A stretch of DNA of 64,000 nucleotides from Sphingopyxis sp. 113P3 (lineage in GTDB: Bacteria; Pseudomonadota; Alphaproteobacteria; Sphingomonadales; Sphingomonadaceae): the NCBI RefSeq assembly GCF_001278035.1, contig NZ_CP009452.1:901501-965500 (forward strand). Direction: 5' to 3'. Every line of letters starts with the position of its first letter. Position 1 is the stretch's first letter. Positions 60,312 to 64,000 of this stretch are shown in pieces. The notes under the pieces were generated by a model, which saw nothing but the letters and a program-made list of their open reading frames with translations, made no database searches and was not told the DNA's origin. A program made the position numbers and the translations under genes.

Positions 60312-60410
60312 GAACGGGGACCCTCAACTTCGAGCGCAAATGCGCGCCATGCGGACGCGACGGTCATGCTCAGAAGCAGGACCATCCACAGCACAAAGCC
60401 AGTGCTGTAA
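60102..60410 (+). CDS. Alternative rightward frame opposite the early operon
   Basis: 102 residues; the first 60 look protein-like (EPEIDENHARLIGEIVADAV, AALGADRAMTPGG), the rest not. No ribosome site, and its ATG is 10 bases from the divergent start of the HTH gene, so promoter space is lacking. More likely a shadow, but listed because the composition is plausible. Confidence 0.2.
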   Translation: MEERNETAGGDGAEPEIDENHARLIGEIVADAVAALGADRAMTPGGCVTIGPDRGNELSGPAARGERGTHERGPSTSSANARHADATVMLRSRTIHSTKPVL

Positions 60411-60559
60411 TGACCTGCGCTATTGGCGGGTCGCTGGAGGTCACCTTCCGTTATGATCTCGAAGATGAGAACGACAAGGTACCCGCCCCATTGCGCCATC
60501 GTGGCCAGATGGATGCACGTCCAGAGCCACCCGCCCCGTGGTTCGCCCCCCGAGGTCAT
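60308..60559 (-). CDS. Small membrane protein of the early operon
   Basis: 83 residues with two membrane segments (MAQWGGYLVVLIFEIITEG and FVLWMVLLLSMTVASAWRAF). TAATG overlap with the Cro-like gene. Unknown; could be an early exclusion or regulatory factor. Confidence 0.6.
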   Translation of the reverse strand: MTSGGEPRGGWLWTCIHLATMAQWGGYLVVLIFEIITEGDLQRPANSAGHYSTGFVLWMVLLLSMTVASAWRAFALEVEGPRS

Positions 60560-60777
60560 TATGCGCGCTCTTTTTGGGCTGGCCTGTATTCGGCCATGAA
60601 GCGGCGGATACGGTCCTCGGTATCGCCCCAGAGCCTTCGAGGGCGCGAGCGGCCTTGACCACGCAATTCCTTGATGAGCCTCCAGTCGCCAGCGGCCTCA
60701 CGACCGAAAGTGCTTTCGGCCATGCCATGGGCGGCAATGAAGGTTTCGATCTCTGCCAAGATGGGGTGCTGTTCCAT
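60559..60777 (-). CDS. Cro-like HTH regulator
   Basis: 72 residues. ILAEIETFIAAHGMAESTFG, REAAGDWRLIKELRGQGRSR and DTEDRIRRFMAEY give a compact helix-turn-helix of the kind seen in alphaproteobacterial phage regulators (MAESTFGR.A..D). First gene of the leftward operon, transcribed away from the repressor; the intergenic region holds three copies of the shared operator. Assigned as cro counterpart by position. Confidence 0.7.
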   Translation of the reverse strand: MEQHPILAEIETFIAAHGMAESTFGREAAGDWRLIKELRGQGRSRPRRLWGDTEDRIRRFMAEYRPAQKERA

Positions 60778-60790
60778 GGCCCCACTTTAT

Positions 60791-60859
60791 TGCGTGTAAT
60801 TACCCGCAGGTCAAGCCCACATGCGGGTGATTACACGATATTGCGGGAAAATACCCGCG
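60791..60859. promoter_or_regulatory. Right-hand operator array (three 18-bp sites) between repressor and cro
   Basis: Sites: 60791-60808 TGCGTGTAATTACCCGCA, 60822-60839 TGCGGGTGATTACACGAT, 60842-60859 TGCGGGAAAATACCCGCG. Deduced consensus TGCGGGTAATTACCCGCA, a near-perfect palindrome. On the minus strand TTGACC lies upstream of the first site and AATAAA downstream with 17 bases between, so that site covers the cro promoter; the third site would cover the weak repressor promoter. Confidence 0.75.
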
Positions 60860-60876
60860 AGTTGATAAGTGCGCTC

Positions 60877-61332
60877 ATGGAAGGCGCGCCCAGAATTGAC
60901 ATAGATCGGCTGGTTGCCGACATGGAGGAATGCGTCAGGCGCACGTCAGGACGCCGCTTTTCGCTGAAGGCGACGGGCGGGCGAAACCCGGACTTTTATC
61001 GGAACTGGAAGGGTGGCCAGGACAAGCGGCTGTCCGCAGATGTATTCGCCGGAATTGTCACGGCGTTGGGGCGCGACCCCGGAGATTATATTGTTGGCTG
61101 GAGCCCCACACTAAGGTTGCCTAGTGCAACCGTGCTGACAAATACGTTCGCGACACTATTGGCCACGCTCGGTGTAGATCCCTACGAGGGCGAGCTCGCT
61201 CAAAAGCTTGGGCGGCAGTTTCCAGATGCTCTTCGAGACGTCTTAACTCTTCACGATCGGTTGGCCGACGAGTCGAGCTCGCCTCACGAAGAAGGCGCTC
61301 ATGATCGCGACGAAGAGACTTTAGCACCATGA
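60877..61332 (+). CDS. Phage repressor (CI-like by position)
   Basis: 151 residues from ATG 60877 (MEGAPRIDID). A helix-turn-helix is likely around FSLKATGGRNPDFYRNWKG and LSADVFAGIVTALGRDPGDY (the xxxxGRNPDFxRxxKxG pattern of small repressors). The C-terminal part is helical (ELAQKLGRQFPDALRDVLTL) and has no LexA/S24 self-cleaving domain, so induction by RecA is not expected. Divergent from the Cro-like gene and embedded between operator clusters. Confidence 0.65.
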   Translation: MEGAPRIDIDRLVADMEECVRRTSGRRFSLKATGGRNPDFYRNWKGGQDKRLSADVFAGIVTALGRDPGDYIVGWSPTLRLPSATVLTNTFATLLATLGVDPYEGELAQKLGRQFPDALRDVLTLHDRLADESSSPHEEGAHDRDEETLAP

Positions 61333-62141
61333 CAATCGCCGCGCAGCGCAGGGTGCATCTCTCGCACTGCTCGGGGCACGCTGGTTCAATCAATTCGGTA
61401 TTCAGGTTCATTCCATCCCCCACAGACGTTCTACGTTTGTTCTCTTGGTAATTCTCCAACATTTCAAGAGGGGGGTGACTGTTATCCACAGAGAACGAGC
61501 ATTTGATATGCCGAATTTATTTGGGATCGTGGCGGGCAAAGTCCCTCCACCCGTTAGGGCCACTCCACTAGGGAATGAAACGGGTTGGCCCGCTGGCGCT
61601 CTCTGTCGTGTTTACCGTGTCACCGCTATCGGCGGTCAGTCGTGGCCCCCTCCGTTGGACAATGACAGCTTGTCGGCGTCCTTCCGAGGTCGAAAAATGA
61701 CCGAAAAAAAATCGGCCGTGGCGCTGAGACACGTATATCCGGGTTGGCATCCAGCTAGCCTTCCCGAGGGGCGGGTGATACCCCCACGACACCCGTTTAT
61801 CAGAGAAAACGACCCTCTTTGCGGGACTCGGCCTTTACCGGAACGAACTCGGTGCGCGGCGTACCCAAGGCAGCTTTTACGGCCACGGATAAAGCGCCAA
61901 TTCGCATAACCGTTGCACCCTGGGGCCATTGTACGTATATCGTAACCCATGACGGCCTCCAGCAAATCGGCCGTTCGGGTGGGGGCTGGGTGCAAGACAA
62001 GCCTCCACCCACCCCTCTAGCACGAATCGCGAACAAAGCAAAACCCTCGGGAACGATCCGGGAACATATTGGCAACCGCCTTTCCCGGCGGGGTTTTTCG
62101 TGCCCGAAAGCCCTTTGCGGGTAGTTACACGCAATATTTGC
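61333..62141. other. Long region without confident genes
   Basis: About 800 bases downstream of the repressor gene. Several frames stay open (61445-61909 plus, 61636-61995 minus, 61819-62124 plus) but none has a ribosome site, family or consistent composition; the plus frame after 61819 has the most protein-like text (APIRITVAPWGHCTYIVTHD) yet lacks a start codon. It may hold an untranslated leader, a small RNA, or decayed genes. Confidence 0.4.
62074..62098 (+). terminator. Intrinsic terminator before the rightward early promoter
   Basis: AACCGCC (62074-62080), loop TTTCCC, GGCGG, then GGTTTTT. Moderate hairpin followed by a T run; would stop transcripts from the repressor side before PL. 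Confidence 0.6.
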
Positions 62142-62169
62142 TTGACGCGGGTAAATACCCGCATATACT
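62116..62169 (+). promoter_or_regulatory. Rightward early promoter with two operators
   Basis: Strong sigma70-type promoter: TTGACG (62142-62147), 16-bp spacer, TATACT (62164-62169). Operators of the same family as near cro: 62116-62133 TGCGGGTAGTTACACGCA and 62146-62163 CGCGGGTAAATACCCGCA, the latter filling the spacer exactly. Drives the genes from 62214 on. Confidence 0.8.
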
Positions 62170-62213
62170 GACCTCCATCAGACACCCCACGGGGAATGAT
62201 GGAGGGAAACGAA

Positions 62214-62522
62214 ATGGCTACCGCGCCGACACCCGAACAGAAGGAAGCCTTCGCCACCTACCGCGCCGCTCTGGCAAAGGTGCAGATCCACGACCGGATG
62301 AAGTCTTTCGAGACGATCCGCGCCATCTGCGACCGCGCGCTTGAGTGGGGACCGGAATACGAGGACGAAGCCCGCCTAGCCCTTGCCTACGCTCTCGATG
62401 ACGTTCTGGACGTGGATAAGGCGCAGATCGAGGAGCTGGAGGACGAGTGCCGCGTCAACCATGAATTTGGTTGGGCCTACTGCGAGCGGAAGAGGGCTTT
62501 CGAGCGGGAGTGGGGGCTGTGA
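62214..62522 (+). CDS. Early phage protein of unknown function
   Basis: 102 residues: EQKEAFATYRAALAKVQIHD, RALEWGPEYEDEARLALAYAL, EELEDECRVNHEFGWAYCERK. All-helical, acidic. GGAGGG ribosome site at 62201, ATG 62214; an ATG at 62196 overlaps the site. First gene of the rightward early operon. Confidence 0.65.
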   Translation: MATAPTPEQKEAFATYRAALAKVQIHDRMKSFETIRAICDRALEWGPEYEDEARLALAYALDDVLDVDKAQIEELEDECRVNHEFGWAYCERKRAFEREWGL

Positions 62523-62833
62523 GCGCGCAGCACACTCCGGGGCCTTGGAAAGCGGTGACCGACCCGTTCCACTTTAACACCCTCTCGACCGTTGTCGGTG
62601 GCGGCCATGCAGAAAAGGGGCTCCAGCGCGCGATGATCGTGGAGGTCGGCGGCTATGCTGGCTGGCAAGAGCAAGAGGCCAATGCGCGGCTGATTTCCAC
62701 GTCGCCGGACCTTCTGGCAGCCGTCTTCCAGTATCGCGACGATCTGATCCACCCTCTCAGCGAGGATAGCCGTGAGCGTCGCTTGGCAATGGTCAACGAG
62801 CTGATAGCGAAAGCAACGGGAGGCCAGCAATGA
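62519..62833 (+). CDS. HTPGPW-family phage protein
   Basis: 104 residues beginning with GTG (GTGA overlap). HTPGPWKAV at the start, then an Ala/Gly middle and EANARLISTSPDLLAAVFQY. This family is widespread in phages and of unknown function. A paralogue lies at 63248, two genes downstream. Confidence 0.7.
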   Translation: MSAQHTPGPWKAVTDPFHFNTLSTVVGGGHAEKGLQRAMIVEVGGYAGWQEQEANARLISTSPDLLAAVFQYRDDLIHPLSEDSRERRLAMVNELIAKATGGQQ

Positions 62834-63027
62834 CCCACCGCACCAACCTCGAGGCTTTCAACCGCGCCACCCACTCCGACGCCCTGCGCGAGATGCAGCT
62901 TGTCCCGGCAGGGGCAATGCGGCCCGTCGAGATCATCCGCACCATCCCCAAGCGTGAAATCGCAGGCTGGTTTCTTGTCTTTGGGATGCTGGCTGTGGTG
63001 GCGGCTGGCTGGGGGGTGGTGCTGTGA
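62830..63027 (+). CDS. Small single-helix membrane protein
   Basis: 65 residues; hydrophilic N-terminus, C-terminal membrane helix (WFLVFGMLAVVAAGWGVVL). Coupled on both sides by ATGA and GTGA. Could be an early membrane factor; unknown. Confidence 0.6.
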   Translation: MTHRTNLEAFNRATHSDALREMQLVPAGAMRPVEIIRTIPKREIAGWFLVFGMLAVVAAGWGVVL

Positions 63028-63248
63028 GCGCGCCCGACACCTATCGCGGCTGGACGATCAGCCAAGGCCGCTGGCCCGAACCGGCATGGTCGGCAGTCAG
63101 CCCGAACTATGACGCCTCTTGGGAAGGAGAGGAAGATGGCTGGGTCGACAACGGCGAGAAGGCCGATGCCCCGACGCGCGAGGCGCTGATCGAGGAAATC
63201 GACGCGTGGTTCGATGAGCATCCCTCTCAAATCACTGGAGAGCAATAA
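63024..63248 (+). CDS. Early phage protein of unknown function
   Basis: 74 residues, GTG start. TYRGWTISQGRWPEPAWSAV, NGEKADAPTREALIEEIDAWFDEH. The pattern GW.I......P...W.A and REAL..EID.W is a known small phage module without function. TAATG overlap with the following gene. Confidence 0.65.
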   Translation: MSAPDTYRGWTISQGRWPEPAWSAVSPNYDASWEGEEDGWVDNGEKADAPTREALIEEIDAWFDEHPSQITGEQ

Positions 63249-63604
63249 TGAGCATCTTGCATACCCCGGGGCCTTGGTCATATCGTCCCGATTCATACGA
63301 CGATTGGGGAATCGTGCGTGCGCCGGTCACTGAACAAGGCAGGCTGCTAGGCGGAATAATCTGCCAAGCCCGCGATCCAGAGGCATGCGACGAGGTAACG
63401 CTTGCGGCTCACCGCGAAGCCAAGACCGACCCGTGGGAAGCCAACGCCCGCCTTATCGCCGCCGCGCCTGAATTGCTGGCAGCAGCCAACGAGGCGTTCG
63501 ACTTCCTCGGCGGCATCGATGGCGCTTCGGAAATTCGTTCCACGCTGCTCGCCTCCATCTCGAAAGCCACCCCCAACACCCCTGACATGGAGAAAAGCAA
63601 GTGA
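63248..63604 (+). CDS. HTPGPW-family phage protein (paralogue)
   Basis: 118 residues. LHTPGPWSYRPDSYDDWGI, an Ala-rich centre and EANARLIAAAPELLAAANEA align with the protein at 62519 at both ends, so the two are paralogues with differing middles. Overlaps the ERF gene by the GTGA junction. Confidence 0.7.
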   Translation: MSILHTPGPWSYRPDSYDDWGIVRAPVTEQGRLLGGIICQARDPEACDEVTLAAHREAKTDPWEANARLIAAAPELLAAANEAFDFLGGIDGASEIRSTLLASISKATPNTPDMEKSK

Positions 63605-64000
63605 CCGCTGTCTACAAAGCCATCGCTGCCATCCAGGAAGAATTGTCGAAAGTCGGCATCGCCAAGGATGGTGTGAACGAGCAACAGAAATACCGATTCC
63701 GCGGCATCGACCAGGTTTATTCAGCCCTGTCGCCGCTGCTTGCCAAGCACGGCCTTTGCGTCTTGCCCCGCATGGTCGATTGCTCCCGCTCCGAGCGGGT
63801 ATCGATGAAGCCGGGATACAATGGTGGGCCACCGAAAGAAAGCGTCCTGTTCTATGTGACCGTGACGGCGGAATTCGATTTCGTCGCGGTCGAGGATGGA
63901 TCGACGCACACCGTCCGCACCTATGGCGAAGCGATGGACAGCGGCGACAAGGCGACGAACAAGGCTATGTCCGCTGCCTACAAATACGCGGCGTTCATGG
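63601..64000 (+). CDS. ERF-type single-strand annealing protein (partial)
   Basis: Open from GTG 63601 to the window end (133 codons). KAIAAIQEELSKVGIAKDGV, QQKYRFRGIDQVYSALSPLL, HGLCVLPRMVD and DKATNKAMSAAYKYAAFM match the ERF family of phage recombinases, which anneal complementary strands and help circularise the genome. Lies at the start of the expected recombination module downstream of the rightward early promoter. C-terminus not in view. Confidence 0.88.
   Translation, partial: MTAVYKAIAAIQEELSKVGIAKDGVNEQQKYRFRGIDQVYSALSPLLAKHGLCVLPRMVDCSRSERVSMKPGYNGGPPKESVLFYVTVTAEFDFVAVEDGSTHTVRTYGEAMDSGDKATNKAMSAAYKYAAFM

Larger units (their letters stand above)
27226..64000. mobile_element. Podovirus-like temperate prophage (left part, incomplete)
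   Basis: From the tRNA to the window end all genes are phage-type: immunity region, replication module, terminase-portal-capsid-tail block with short-tail (podovirus) hallmarks such as gp11/gp12-like tail tube proteins and an ejection transglycosylase, lysis cassette and homing endonucleases. The visible part is about 36.8 kb. Frames of the structural and lysis genes are all open, so it looks intact. The integrase and right end are out of view. Confidence 0.9.

Noticed and set aside
61121..61489. A minus-strand frame with cysteine-rich text opposite the repressor C-terminus
   Set aside because: Overlaps the repressor gene for 200 bases, no ribosome site, and no recognisable family.
1..64000. 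Search for rRNA genes, insertion sequences and CRISPR-Cas genes
   Set aside because: No rRNA core sequences, transposase motifs or Cas proteins were recognised in the window.

Overview
The window is a high-GC alphaproteobacterial chromosome segment, most likely from the order Sphingomonadales (a Sphingopyxis- or Sphingomonas-like genus; inferred from protein character and gene order, not from a database match). It falls into two parts: host chromosome at 1-27225, and the left part of a podovirus-like prophage from about 27226 to the end of the window, where it is still running.

The host part begins with the 5' portion of glpD on the minus strand, divergent from an Entner-Doudoroff set (zwf, edd, eda). 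There follow a dienelactone hydrolase, rph, rdgB, a DUF2239 gene under a twin-palindrome promoter, hemW and a XerC-type recombinase. Next come a secreted unknown, a DedA protein, gshB and rsmI on the minus strand, a divergent LppC-type lipoprotein, infC with a likely AUA start, an NRDE protein, a small membrane protein, uvrB, a DUF3617 lipoprotein and a membrane-tethered TPR protein. The acyl-lipid and wall group acpP-fabF-mltG, an alpha/beta hydrolase and a 2H-type RNA ligase gene lead to a tRNA-Met(CAT).

The tRNA-Met is the likely phage attachment gene. Directly after it lie short rightward accessory genes (27.3-29.0 kb) and a DUF4258/HTH toxin-antitoxin-like pair. A bidirectional terminator then separates these from a long leftward block. 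Read in its own direction (60.8 down to 29.8 kb) this block holds: a Cro-like regulator, small membrane and HTH proteins, two DNA methyltransferases, a DUF1064 nuclease-like gene, a DnaA-domain-IV-like protein, a lambda O-like replication protein with iteron-type repeats in its own gene, small unknowns, terminase, portal, scaffold, major capsid, adaptor and tail-tube proteins, ejection proteins with a transglycosylase, a tail collar protein, a tailspike, and a lysis cassette (endolysin, holin-like, Rz/Rz1). Four HNH homing endonuclease genes interrupt it.

The immunity region (60.78-62.17 kb) has a short repressor gene facing the Cro-like gene. Five copies of one 18-bp operator family are present, three between repressor and cro and two over a rightward early promoter that leads to small genes and an ERF-type annealing protein cut by the window end. 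Control thus resembles lambda in mirror image. No integrase is visible inside the window; it would be expected beyond base 64000.
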